From the NCBI GenBank assembly GCA_963810755.1, contig CAWEOP010000004.1, positions 136,709 through 200,708 on the forward strand: a stretch of 64,000 bases of DNA. The letters run 5' to 3'. The notes beneath the pieces were generated by a model. It was not told the DNA's origin, did no database searches, and was given only the letters and a program-made list of their open reading frames with translations. This document shows, piece by piece, positions 44,267 to 53,509 of this stretch (its first letter is position 1; every line of letters starts with the position of its first letter). Made by a program: the position numbers and the translations under genes. Source of the stretch: FEN-1219 sp963810755 (GTDB taxonomy: Bacteria; Pseudomonadota; Gammaproteobacteria; Steroidobacterales; Rariloculaceae).

Positions 44267-45172
44267 TCAGTCTTCGATCACGAAGTGGACCGCGAGAGCG
44301 GTCCCGGGCTGGGCGACGCGCCCCAAGCCGATCACGCCCTCGCCCGTGAGCGGCGTGCTGTCGCGGCGCACGAAGATCTCCTCGCCCGCGTTGGTCTGCA
44401 CGAACGTGCCGTTCGTGCTCTCGTCCACGAGCGTGAACTTGTCGCGGCTCATTTCGACGCGCGCGTGCACGCGCGAGATCAGATTGCCCTTCACGACGAC
44501 GTCGTTGTCCTCGGCACGGCCGAGCGTGGCGCTTTTGCGCCCTTCGCCGACCGTCACCTCGCGGCCCTGGTAGCGCAGGCTCAATCGTTTCGGGCGGGCG
44601 CCAGTCTTCGGGCGGCCCTGCCCGACGGTCGGCAGCATGCTCGTGGCTTCGTCGGGCGACCACAGGACCTCGAACAGGACGACCTCGTCCGCCTTACCGC
44701 GAACGGTCGCGACGTCGATTTGGCGAGCCGTGGACTGCCATTCGGGCGACAGCCGTTCGACGGTCGACAGGGTAGTGATGATCTGCTTGGCCTTGGCCTG
44801 GCTCGTCATGCGGTTCGCGGTATGCACGGCCGAGCCGAAGATGTCGCGGTGCTCCTGGACGACGGGGCCGTAGTGGCAGCCGATCCGGATCGCGACGTGG
44901 CCGTTGTCGTGGGCGAGCTCGGAATCGGCGGTGATCCGCTCCTGCATGCGCCGCGCGGCGCTCATCGCATCGTCGGCGGTGGGAAAGGTCGACATGACCT
45001 CGTCACCCATGGTCTTGATGACGGTGCCCTTATTGACCTCGGTCGCCTCGCGCATGATGTCGAGGCAACGCGCTACCATTTGCCGAGCTTTGATGTCGCC
45101 GAGCTGTTCGTAAAGCTGCGTGCTGCCCACCACGTCGGCGAACAGAATCGCAACCTCCACATCCTTACCCAT
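44267..45172 (-). CDS. Class III nucleotide cyclase fused to a C-terminal FHA domain
   Basis: Probably makes cAMP (or cGMP) and reads phosphothreonine. In this 301-residue protein the cyclase domain (about 1-170) has the metal-binding start VAILFADVVGSTQLYEQLG and the core KTMGDEVMSTFPTADDAM. A linker with GQGRPKTGARPKR follows, then an FHA domain (about 200-290) with SATLGRAEDNDVVV, ISRVHARVE and DESTNGTFV, all key FHA residues. No membrane segment, so cytoplasmic. The substrate cannot be fixed from sequence alone. It is probably monocistronic; the 173-base gap to parD holds nothing recognisable. Confidence 0.9.
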   Translation of the reverse strand: MGKDVEVAILFADVVGSTQLYEQLGDIKARQMVARCLDIMREATEVNKGTVIKTMGDEVMSTFPTADDAMSAARRMQERITADSELAHDNGHVAIRIGCHYGPVVQEHRDIFGSAVHTANRMTSQAKAKQIITTLSTVERLSPEWQSTARQIDVATVRGKADEVVLFEVLWSPDEATSMLPTVGQGRPKTGARPKRLSLRYQGREVTVGEGRKSATLGRAEDNDVVVKGNLISRVHARVEMSRDKFTLVDESTNGTFVQTNAGEEIFVRRDSTPLTGEGVIGLGRVAQPGTALAVHFVIED

Positions 45173-45311
45173 GGCTTCCTTCTTGAGTGCGCCCGAGGGG
45201 AGCCGACGCGATTATAGCCGCGCAAGCGGCAGCTGCACGAATAATCGGCACGCATTGCTCGGTCTTTAGACCCGCTCCACGCAGAACGGAACGGGCGTCG
45301 TCGCGACGGCC

Positions 45312-46133
45312 CTACTTTTCGGCGACGAGATACGCGATCCAAGCGAGATCGGCCTCGCCGGTCGCGTGCTCCTTGAACTCGCCGTTTCCGCCGCCTTCAC
45401 CGTCGTCTCCTTCCCAATAGACGCGGACCTTCGTGAAGCCCGCCTCCGTCAGGAGCTCGCGCAGCTCGGGCAACGTCCAGAGACGCCAGTCGTAGGTGAA
45501 TGCGCGCTTGATCTTCGATCCGTCCGGGAACTTGAAGTGAATGTGGCAGACGATCCGGCTCGTGACGGGCTCGAACTCGGCTTGATCCCAGACGTACGTG
45601 AAGCCGTTGACCTTGGTCTTCTCCTTCTGCAAGTCGGACGCCTCCGGTCCGCCGAACGCGTCGAGGAAGAACAGGCCGTCGGCATTCAACGCGGAGCGCA
45701 CGCGCTTGAAGTAGTCGCGCATTTCATCGCGCGTCTTGAAGCAGAAGTAGCTGAAATTGAACGCACCCGCGATGTCGACGGGATCGTTCCCCACTCGGCG
45801 CACGTCGTCGTTCAAGAGCTTGACGCGCGCGCGCGCCGCTTCCGGGAGGCGCGCGACGCGCTTGCGCCGGCCCCAATCGAGCACGCTCGCGTCGATGTCG
45901 ACGCCCGTCGCGTGCCGGTGCTGGCCGGTGCGGACCCACTCGCACGAGAGGCTCGCGGTACCGCAGAAGTCCTCGCGCAAGCTCACCGCCTCGCGGCCAC
46001 GCAGCGACCGGAACGTGTCCTGCAAGAACTCGACTTCGACGTCGACCGCTTGCACCGATTGCTCGTAGAGCTCATGAATATCTGCTTTCTCCGCCATCGT
46101 GCCGGATAGCTTCTTCTTGGGGTTCGCTGCCAC
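45312..46133 (-). CDS. Class I SAM-dependent methyltransferase
   Basis: A 273-residue predicted methyltransferase of unknown substrate. The GTG at 46133 has a GAGG site 6 bases upstream; an ATG at 46097 (MAEKADIHELYEQ) is an alternative. The SAM-binding motif I region reads VSLREDFCGTASLSCEWV, motif II is ATGVDIDASVLDWGRRK, and a later GAFNFSYFCFKTRDEMRDYF fits the motif IV area. The C-terminus carries an acidic, glycine-rich insert (EGDDGEGGGNGEF). Context gives no clue; it is flanked by the cyclase and dusA. Confidence 0.85.
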   Translation of the reverse strand: MAANPKKKLSGTMAEKADIHELYEQSVQAVDVEVEFLQDTFRSLRGREAVSLREDFCGTASLSCEWVRTGQHRHATGVDIDASVLDWGRRKRVARLPEAARARVKLLNDDVRRVGNDPVDIAGAFNFSYFCFKTRDEMRDYFKRVRSALNADGLFFLDAFGGPEASDLQKEKTKVNGFTYVWDQAEFEPVTSRIVCHIHFKFPDGSKIKRAFTYDWRLWTLPELRELLTEAGFTKVRVYWEGDDGEGGGNGEFKEHATGEADLAWIAYLVAEK

Positions 46134-46271
46134 GCGTTGCCTCGTTCGTTGATTCGTTGTTTTGTCGTTCGTCGCGGGAAAAGCCGAGCTTACACGATCC
46201 GCCGGATCGTTCACGCACCTTGCTCGCGGCGTGTTACGGACGGATGAAGCGCGGCTCAACCAAACGCGCGC

Positions 46272-47295
46272 TCAACCAAACGCGAAGGCAACGGCGCTCG
46301 AGACGTCGACCGTGGTGTGCATCGGCGCCGCGCGGTCGACTTGCGCCGCGATTTCGTAAAGGCGCGCGAGACCCGCGTAGCCGTCTTTGAGCTCGGACAG
46401 TTCGCGGCGCCAGCGGCGCCCGCCCGCTTGGCCCGCGCGCAGGCCGAGGAGATGGCGCGTCATCGAACGCAGCGGCGTCCCGGCCGCGAGCTCGCGCTCC
46501 ACGTACGGCAGGAATCGATCGAGCACCCGTTCGAGCGTGTCCCGCTCGGACTCGCCGAATAGCGCGCGGTCGAGCTCCGCGACGAGCCATGGCTGCTGGT
46601 ACGCGGCGCGGCCGATCATCACTCCGTCGACGTGCTCGAGCTGACGTACGGATACGTCGAGTGCCGTGAGGCCGCCGTTGATCACGATCCGCAGCGCGGG
46701 GAAGTCGCGCTTCAAGCGATGCACGCGCGGATAGTCGAGCGGAGGAATCTCGCGATTCTCCTTCGGGCTCAGTCCTTGCAGCCACGCCTTGCGAGCGTGG
46801 ACTACGAACGTGTCGCAGCCCGCGGCCGCGACCGTCGCGACGAAACCGTGCACGAACTCGTAGGAGTCGTGGTCGTCGACGCCGAGCCGCGTCTTCACCG
46901 TCACGGGCACGGCGACGGCGCCGCGCATCGCGGCGACGCAGTCGGCGACTCTGCGCCGCGTCGAGCATCAACGCGGCACCGAAACAAGCCGCCTGGACCC
47001 GGTCGCTCGGGCAGCCCACGTTGAGATTGATCTCGTCGTAGCCCGCGCTCTCTCCGAGCCGCGCGGCCTCGGCGAGCTCGCCGGGCTCGCTGCCGCCGAG
47101 CTGCAGCGCGACCGGCCGCTCGGACGCGTCGAAACGCAGCAAGCCGCGCGGCGTCGCCGCGCAGCAAGGCGCGCGCCGTGATCATCTCGGTGTAGAGACG
47201 CGCGTTGGGGCGAGCAGGCGCGTCAGGAACCGGAAATGCCGGTCCGACCGATCCATCATCGGCGCGACGCAAAGGCGGTGCGATAGGTCGATCAC
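46272..47295 (-). CDS. dusA: tRNA-dihydrouridine(20/20a) synthase, three apparent frameshifts
   Basis: Flavoenzyme that reduces uridine to dihydrouridine in the tRNA D-loop. The pieces, in order, are LCVAPMMDRSDRHFRFLTRL, NARLYTEMITARALL, PVALQLGGSEPGELAEAARL with GYDEINLNVGCPSDRVQ, and VPVTVKTRLGVDDHDSYEF with FVVHARKAWLQGLSPKENRE. They lie in different frames, with breaks near 47213, 47150 and 46965, each explained by one base. The GTG at 47295 is the best start. All catalytic segments, including the NVGCPS cysteine, are intact, so sequence error is more likely than a pseudogene. Confidence 0.88.
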
Positions 47296-47382
47296 GATGT
47301 TGTCTTGGCTCGTGCGCGGCTTGCGAACGGGGGGAGCATCATAGCAGCAGCGCACGCTACCGGGCGCGGGCAGCGCACAAGC

Positions 47383-50300
47383 TCAAGCGCGGATGCGGCT
47401 CCGACTCGCGCCGATCGGCAGCTCGGCGACCGACTGCGGAACGGCGACGAAGAATCCCTGCGCATACCCCACGCCGAGCTCGCCGAGCCGTTTCATCACC
47501 TCGCGGCTCTCGACCCGCTCGGCGATCGCCTCGATACGGAACGCGCGCGCCATTCGCGCGATCGCTTCCACGACGGCCTCGTCGGCGGAATCGCGCGTCA
47601 CGTTGCGCACGAACTGCCCGTCGATCTTGACGTAGTCCACGGGCAGGTTCTTCAAGTACGTCAGCGACGAGAGCCCCGTGCCGAAGTCGTCGAGCGAGAA
47701 CCGGCAACCGCGCGCTTTGAGCGCACGCATGAAGCCGACCACCTGCGCGAGATTCGAGATCGCCGCGGTCTCCGTGATCTCGAAGCACAGCGCCCCGGGC
47801 GGCACCGCCGCCGCGGTCAGCTCATCGAGCAAGAAGTCGAGAAACCGCGCGTCGTTGAGCGTCGTTCCGGAAAGATTGATCGCGAGCATGTACGGACTCG
47901 TGTTCGGCTCGCCGCGGTACACGAGCGTCTCGAGCGTGTGGCTGATCACCCAACGGTCGAGGCTCGGCATCAAGTTGTAGCGCTCCGCGGCGGGGATGAA
48001 CGCGGTGGGAGAGACGATCTCGCCGCGCTCGTCGCGCAGGCGCAGGAGCAGCTCGTAATGCGGCCACGCGTTGCTCGCCCCGCCGATCGGCACGATCGGT
48101 TGATAGAAGAGCTCGAAGCGCTCCTCCTCGAGCGCGCGGTTGATGCGCGCGACCCACTGCATCTCCTGGTGGCGCTCCGCCGCGTCGCCCTCCTCGTACA
48201 CGTGAATGCGGTTGCGACCCAAGTCCTTCGCGACGTAACACGCGACGTCCGCGGCGCTCATGAGCGCGCCGACGCTTTCGCTCTTCGCGTCCAACGGCAC
48301 GATGCCGATGCTCACGCCGACCTGCAGCGCGTTGTCGCGCCACGAGAAGCGGAATGCGGCGATCGCCGCGCGCAGGCCTTCTGCGATCTCGCCCGCGCTC
48401 GCGAGCGAGCAATCCGTGAGCAGCACGGCGAACTCATCGCCGCCGAGCCGCGCGAGCACGCCGGTCTTCGGCACGTGGGAGCGCAGCACGTCACCGAGCT
48501 GCCGGAGCAGCAAGTCGCCCGCGCCGTGGCCGCACGTGTCGTTGACGACCTTGAACTGATCGAGGTCCATATAGAGGACGGCGCTCGGCGCGCCGCCCTC
48601 TTTCTGCACCGTGCGCAGCACCGCAGAGAGACGCTCCTCGAACTCGCGCCGGTTGATGAATCCCGTGAGCGAATCGTGGCTCGCGAAGTACGCGAGCTTC
48701 CGATGGAGCTGGCGCTCCTGGCTCACGTCGTGGAACACCATCACGGCGCCGATCACGATACCGTTGCGATCTTGGATCGGCGCCGCCGAGTCTTGGATCG
48801 CGATCGCGGAGCCGTCGCGGCTCGTGAGCACCACGTTGTCGGCCAGCGCCACGACGCGGCCCTCGGCGAGGCAGCGCAGGACGGGGTTGTCGACCTCCTT
48901 GCCCGTCGACTCGTCGGTGAGGCGGATGACTTCTTCGATCGCGCGCCCCTGCGCATCGCGCCGCTCCCAGCCCGTGAGCTGCTCGGCCACCGGGTTCAGG
49001 TACTCGATGTTGCCCCGCTCGTCCGTCGTCACGACCGCGTCGCCGATCGACTGGAGCGTCACCTGTGCGCGTTCCTTCTCGTTGAACAGGGCGCGCTCGG
49101 CCGCTTTGCGCTGCGTGATGTCGGTGATCGTCCCTTCGTAATAGAGGACCCGACCCGCGGCGTCGATCACGACGCGCGAATTTTCCATGGCGACGATCGC
49201 ACGTCCGTCGCGGCGCCGGAGCTGATACTCGAAGTTGCGGACGCGACCGTAGCTCGTGAGCTCGGCGACCAGGCGCTCGCGCTCCTTCGTCTCGACGAAC
49301 AGCTCCGCCATGTTCAGCCGCGAAAGCTGCTGCTCGTCCTCGTAACCCAAGATCCGCACGAGCGCCGGATTCACGGACAGGATCTCGCCTCCCGGCGCGG
49401 CTTGGTAAACGCCGTCGACGACGTTGTCGAATAGCGCTCGGAATCGCCCCTCGCTGTCGCGCAGCGCGCTCTCGTCGAGCTTGCGGCGGATCGCGATCCC
49501 CAAGAGCTGCGTGAGCCGCGTCGCGAGATCGAGCTCCTCGGTGTTCGGGCTTCGCGCGGAGTCGAAGTACAGGTCGAGCGTGCCGTGGATCCTGTCGCCC
49601 GAGGTCGCGATCGGCGTCGAACAGCAAGCTCGCACGCCGTTCGCGAGCGCCACGCCGCGCAGCTCGCCCCAGAGCGGATCCTGCTCGATGTCGCGCACGA
49701 CGACCTGACGGCCGAGCGAGGCCGCCGCGCCCGCGGTACCGGCGTCGAGGCCGAGCGGCAGGTCCGCGAACAGCGCCGCGACCGGGGCAGCGACGCCGCT
49801 CGACGCCGCAAGCCGCAAGCGTCCAGCGTCGGCCCTGAGCACGGCCGCGCCGACGGTCGGATGCAGCTGCTCCACGAGCCGCACGACGGCCTGCAGCGTT
49901 CGCTCGAGCGGCGCGTTCGCGGCGATGAGCTCGAGCACGCGGCGCTCGCCGTACGCGAGCGTGTCCGCCTGGCGGCGCGCCGCGATGTCGATGATGCTCG
50001 CGCGGATCAGCCGGTGCTTCGAAGACGGCAGCTGGATGAACCGCACTTCGCAGGGGATCACGTTGCCGGCCGAGTCGCGATGCAGCCACTCGAACACGGG
50101 CCGGCCGCCCTTGAGCACACGATCTATGTAGCCGCGCTGCAAACCGAATGACGGCAGACCGTCCGTCTGAAACTCGGGGCTGATCGCACGCGGCCCGATC
50201 GCGAGCAGCTGCTCGCGGGACAACTTGAACAGCCTCGCCGCGTTCTCATTCGCGTCGACGAAGCGCTCCTGATCGACGTCGAGCACGACGATCGCCTCGG

Positions 50301-50832
50301 GCGCGTTCTCGACGAGCGCGCGGTAACGCGCCTCGCTCTCCCGCAGCGCTTGCTCGTCGAGGAGGCGCTCGGTCACGTCGCGCAGGCACAGCACGAAGCA
50401 CTGCCCCGCGCGGCTCACCGTGATTTCCGCCGTGAACCGCTGCCCGTCGGCGCGGCGCGCTTCGACCAGCGACGGCGCCACATCGACGAACGTATCGCCG
50501 ACGCGGTCCGCGAGCATGTCGAGCGTCTGCGCAGCCGGCACGAGCTCCGGAATCAGCTCGGCGACTTCGCGCCCGAGCAACTCCGCGGCAGCGGCGGCGA
50601 ACACGCGCGCGGCCGCCGTGTTCGCGCCGAGCAGGCGGCCGTCGCCGTCGACGGTGACGATCGGATCTTTGACGTTGTCGAGAATCGCGTGGAGCGGAGC
50701 GCCGTCACGGGGCTCCTCTTCCGCGTCATCGTCGCGGCTCAGGACTCGCCATAGGCTGTCGCGAGCCGTGGGCCCAGCCAGCGCTTCCGCGATCCTGCGT
50801 TTGAGGCGATCCTTCGCCATGTCGAGCTGCAT
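47383..50832 (-). CDS. Multi-sensor GGDEF-EAL cyclic-di-GMP protein
   Basis: Predicted cytoplasmic c-di-GMP enzyme of 1149 residues with no membrane segment. Domain order: PAS (about 45-160), PAS (about 165-290), GAF (about 310-460), PAS (about 470-590), PAS (about 590-710), GGDEF (about 715-880), EAL (about 895-1145). The cyclase motif is intact as LARLGGDEFAVLL; no RxxD inhibitory site precedes it. The phosphodiesterase motif reads YELLLRLRDERG (ELL variant), and other catalytic segments are present: AINLSGTTL, CFEITETAAISN, DDFGTGLSSLTYL, VKIDGQFV and YAQGFFVAVP. Both activities are therefore possible. It is transcribed alone. Confidence 0.93.
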   Translation of the reverse strand: MQLDMAKDRLKRRIAEALAGPTARDSLWRVLSRDDDAEEEPRDGAPLHAILDNVKDPIVTVDGDGRLLGANTAAARVFAAAAAELLGREVAELIPELVPAAQTLDMLADRVGDTFVDVAPSLVEARRADGQRFTAEITVSRAGQCFVLCLRDVTERLLDEQALRESEARYRALVENAPEAIVVLDVDQERFVDANENAARLFKLSREQLLAIGPRAISPEFQTDGLPSFGLQRGYIDRVLKGGRPVFEWLHRDSAGNVIPCEVRFIQLPSSKHRLIRASIIDIAARRQADTLAYGERRVLELIAANAPLERTLQAVVRLVEQLHPTVGAAVLRADAGRLRLAASSGVAAPVAALFADLPLGLDAGTAGAAASLGRQVVVRDIEQDPLWGELRGVALANGVRACCSTPIATSGDRIHGTLDLYFDSARSPNTEELDLATRLTQLLGIAIRRKLDESALRDSEGRFRALFDNVVDGVYQAAPGGEILSVNPALVRILGYEDEQQLSRLNMAELFVETKERERLVAELTSYGRVRNFEYQLRRRDGRAIVAMENSRVVIDAAGRVLYYEGTITDITQRKAAERALFNEKERAQVTLQSIGDAVVTTDERGNIEYLNPVAEQLTGWERRDAQGRAIEEVIRLTDESTGKEVDNPVLRCLAEGRVVALADNVVLTSRDGSAIAIQDSAAPIQDRNGIVIGAVMVFHDVSQERQLHRKLAYFASHDSLTGFINRREFEERLSAVLRTVQKEGGAPSAVLYMDLDQFKVVNDTCGHGAGDLLLRQLGDVLRSHVPKTGVLARLGGDEFAVLLTDCSLASAGEIAEGLRAAIAAFRFSWRDNALQVGVSIGIVPLDAKSESVGALMSAADVACYVAKDLGRNRIHVYEEGDAAERHQEMQWVARINRALEEERFELFYQPIVPIGGASNAWPHYELLLRLRDERGEIVSPTAFIPAAERYNLMPSLDRWVISHTLETLVYRGEPNTSPYMLAINLSGTTLNDARFLDFLLDELTAAAVPPGALCFEITETAAISNLAQVVGFMRALKARGCRFSLDDFGTGLSSLTYLKNLPVDYVKIDGQFVRNVTRDSADEAVVEAIARMARAFRIEAIAERVESREVMKRLGELGVGYAQGFFVAVPQSVAELPIGASRSRIRA

Positions 50833-50921
50833 TCCGCCGAGGCCGGTCCGCCACTATAGGAACCGGCACGCCGCGGGCGCCGTGACTGAACTCTCGTATT
50901 TATGCCTACTCGCGAGGCAGG

Positions 50922-51470
50922 CTAATCCGCAGCGTGCCTCGTCGACTCTTTCGCCGGCAGCGACGTGATCCGCTCGGCGCGCTCCAGCGGCTGCGCCGCG
51001 GGCTTCGCGCGGGGCGCACCGTCGATCGCCACGACGACGCTGCGGGCTTGCGACCCCGCCGCGGCGCTGCTCGTCACGAGCACGTTCAGGTGCGCCCGCC
51101 CGGCCGAGAGCGGTGTCACGGACACCTCCCAAGCCTGCTCCCCGGGCGCCGCGGCGACGGCAACCGGCGGCAACCGCACGTCGAGACCCTGCTCCGCTCG
51201 CACGTCGAGCGCGAGCGCGCCGAGACTCGCGTCCGCGCTCGCGGTAATCGTCACGACGAGCGGGACACCCGCCGCCGGCACGGCCGACAGGCGATAGTCG
51301 ACGGAAATCGGCGGCTGCGGCTTGCCCGGCGACGATCCGCCTACGTCCTTCACGCGTGGAGCGGGTGCAACCCGTAGGTCGTCGCCTCCGGACGGCTGAG
51401 CGAAGCCGGCGTGCGCGGCCGCAGCGAGCGCCGCCGCGAGCACGAACGAGCGGAGCTTGCGCTGGCGCAT
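50922..51470 (-). CDS. Small exported protein next to the lipoprotein metalloprotease
   Basis: A 182-residue protein with a signal peptide ending near AAHAGFA-QPSG, a proline-rich N-terminal linker (PAPRVKDVGGSSPGKPQPP), and one beta-rich domain (ISVDYRLSAVPAAGVPLVVT then EQGLDVRLPPVAVAAAPGEQ) that looks like an immunoglobulin-type fold. No family was recognised. It starts 5 bases after the metalloprotease stop, so it is almost certainly co-transcribed, and could be a partner, inhibitor or substrate-binding accessory of the protease. Confidence 0.7.
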   Translation of the reverse strand: MRQRKLRSFVLAAALAAAAHAGFAQPSGGDDLRVAPAPRVKDVGGSSPGKPQPPISVDYRLSAVPAAGVPLVVTITASADASLGALALDVRAEQGLDVRLPPVAVAAAPGEQAWEVSVTPLSAGRAHLNVLVTSSAAAGSQARSVVVAIDGAPRAKPAAQPLERAERITSLPAKESTRHAAD

Positions 51471-51475
51471 CGCGA

Positions 51476-53227
51476 TCACGGCTGGGTCACCGACACGTCG
51501 AAGCACGTGCGGCCGATCGGCGGATACTCGTCGGTCGCATCGTTGGTGTTCGTCCATTCGTAAACCTCGAGCACGTAGTCGCCGGCCGCGAGCGCCGTCG
51601 TGAAGGTCTCGACGCAATCCTGCGGCGCGCTCGTGCCGCAAGTGCTGCTCGGCGGTCCGTTGGCAAGCGCGAGAGCCGCGCCGCGGCGCAGGACCATGTC
51701 GGGATCCGCGGCCGCGTTCAGCGGGGCGACCGCGCGCGCGGTGACGGTGTGCGGGCCGGCGCTCGTCGCGGTGAACCGCACGAAGCGTCGCGAGCCGAGC
51801 TTGTTCGTGGAGCCCGTGAACGTGCTGCGATAGTCGTCGAGGCTGCAGACGCGCGCCGGCGACGGATCGTTGACGGCGAGTGCGCTGTAGACGTTCTGCA
51901 GATCGGCGGTCGCCGGGTTGCCGAAGTGCGCCTCGGTGCTCGCGTACGCGTCCGCGATCGGCGTGATGTTTTGCGCGGCCACGACGTCGTCGATGAGCGG
52001 CGCGTCGGCCGGGCGCTGCGCACGCAGCGCTTCGACGAACGGGAACACGCTCGTGAGCGCGCTCGTCGTCTTCTGCGGACCCGTCAACACTTCGTAGAGC
52101 GGCGCGAATCCGAGAGCGACGTTGTCCGCGACGGGCGTGTCGCGGATGAGATCGACGTGCGAATCGAAGAGATCGTAGAGAATCTCTTGGATCGACTCTT
52201 CGCTGTACCAGCCCGGGTTGTGATTGGCCTGAGCCGCGGACAGCGGTCCTTCGACGTCGAAGGTGAAGGCACGCGACTGGCCCGGGCCGAACGAGTCGCG
52301 ATACACGCTTTGCCCGGTGACCATCGCGGAGAATGCGTTGCCCCACCCTTCGCCGAACGCCACGCGCAGATCGAGCTGATCGTGGCGCGTGTGCGGTCCT
52401 CCGATGCTGTCGGAGCGCGAAAATTCCGACTCGACATAGTGGCCCCACTCGTGGGCGATCACGTGCCGGTCGTATTCGTCGGTATCGCTGTCCGCTGCGC
52501 CGACCAGGTAGATACCGGCGCCGCGGCGAAAGAAGCTCGTGCCGATCTCGCCCGTATCGAAGTCCGGAATGCCGTTTGCCCCGAAGGCCGGGACGTTGCT
52601 CGTGCTCCAGTGCAGCTCGAGCGGCGGGAAGGTCAGCGTCGGGGCCGCGGTCAGCACGAGTTGCACCGCGTCGTAGACGGTGTCGAGGATCGCGAACGGC
52701 GCGGCCGAGCGCGCGCTGCCGTAACGCCCGCCGTCCCAGCCCGAGGGGGCGCGCAGATCGCGCGTCGTGTTCGCGACACCGGTGTTGAACGGCGTACCGT
52801 CGAGCACGTAGAGCCCGTCGCCGTTCGTGTTGTCGACCACCGTGAACAGCCACGACGGCGAACCCGTCCTCAGCATCTCGGCCCGCACACGCAGCGAGAC
52901 TTCGAGACTCGACGCGACGGTGAACGAATACCCGCCGGCGGAATCGGTAGTGGTCGACGCAATCTCGTTCGCACCGCTCAGCAGCACGACGGTGACGCCG
53001 CGTGCAGGCTTCGGCTGCGTGCTCGCATAGTCGAGCCCGAGACCCGCAACCGCAGGCACGAAATCGAACGTGACCGTGCCGCTGACGGTAACGGTCGCCG
53101 GCGGCGGAGGCGGAGCCTGTGCTTGAGCCTGAGCAGTGCTCTCGCCGCCATCGTCCGAGCCTCCGCCGCAGCTCACGAGCAGCAGGGCGGCGAGCACGAG
53201 CAGCGAGCGATTAACGCTGACGTCCAT
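51476..53227 (-). CDS. Lipoprotein zinc metalloprotease (HEXXH)
   Basis: A predicted surface or periplasmic lipoprotein protease of 583 residues. The lipobox is LLLVSC (cysteine near residue 20), followed by a glycine/serine and proline linker. A carboxypeptidase-regulatory-like domain (about 45-130) precedes the catalytic part. The zinc motif HVIAHEWGHYVESEF lies near residue 256 and the third ligand is probably in VAFGEGWGNAFSA, the pattern of thermolysin/fungalysin-like peptidases. The C-terminal part (about 470-583) looks like a pre-peptidase-type beta domain (AAGDYVLEVYEWTN). An 8-alanine/glutamine stretch follows the linker. It is the first gene of a two-gene unit; nothing recognisable lies in the 282 bases upstream. 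Confidence 0.85.
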   Translation of the reverse strand: MDVSVNRSLLVLAALLLVSCGGGSDDGGESTAQAQAQAPPPPPATVTVSGTVTFDFVPAVAGLGLDYASTQPKPARGVTVVLLSGANEIASTTTDSAGGYSFTVASSLEVSLRVRAEMLRTGSPSWLFTVVDNTNGDGLYVLDGTPFNTGVANTTRDLRAPSGWDGGRYGSARSAAPFAILDTVYDAVQLVLTAAPTLTFPPLELHWSTSNVPAFGANGIPDFDTGEIGTSFFRRGAGIYLVGAADSDTDEYDRHVIAHEWGHYVESEFSRSDSIGGPHTRHDQLDLRVAFGEGWGNAFSAMVTGQSVYRDSFGPGQSRAFTFDVEGPLSAAQANHNPGWYSEESIQEILYDLFDSHVDLIRDTPVADNVALGFAPLYEVLTGPQKTTSALTSVFPFVEALRAQRPADAPLIDDVVAAQNITPIADAYASTEAHFGNPATADLQNVYSALAVNDPSPARVCSLDDYRSTFTGSTNKLGSRRFVRFTATSAGPHTVTARAVAPLNAAADPDMVLRRGAALALANGPPSSTCGTSAPQDCVETFTTALAAGDYVLEVYEWTNTNDATDEYPPIGRTCFDVSVTQP

Positions 53228-53509
53228 CGAATCGATTCTTTGCGCTGCGCGGGTCGCCCGCGGCCGCCTGTTGAGGAGGCGCGATCGTAGCCCGTGACCG
53301 GGGCATGCGACATAGTGTGTGCGTCACGCTACGACGACGCGGAATTGCGCGCTACGCCACGCATCCGGGCGGCGCCTGCACGCCACTCCGGCGATTCCCT
53401 CGCCGTTTCGCTCTCCACCCCCACGTCGCCAAACTGCGACTCGTCTCCCGGTCGTGTTGGGCGGACCTGGTAAACTCCCCGGTTCTGATTATGTCACTTC
53501 GTTAAACAT

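Noticed and set aside
53286..53335. Inverted repeat CGTAGC/GCTACG with GTGAC/GTCAC upstream of the metalloprotease
   Set aside because: The arms need a 2-base bulge and a long loop; too weak to call an operator or terminator.
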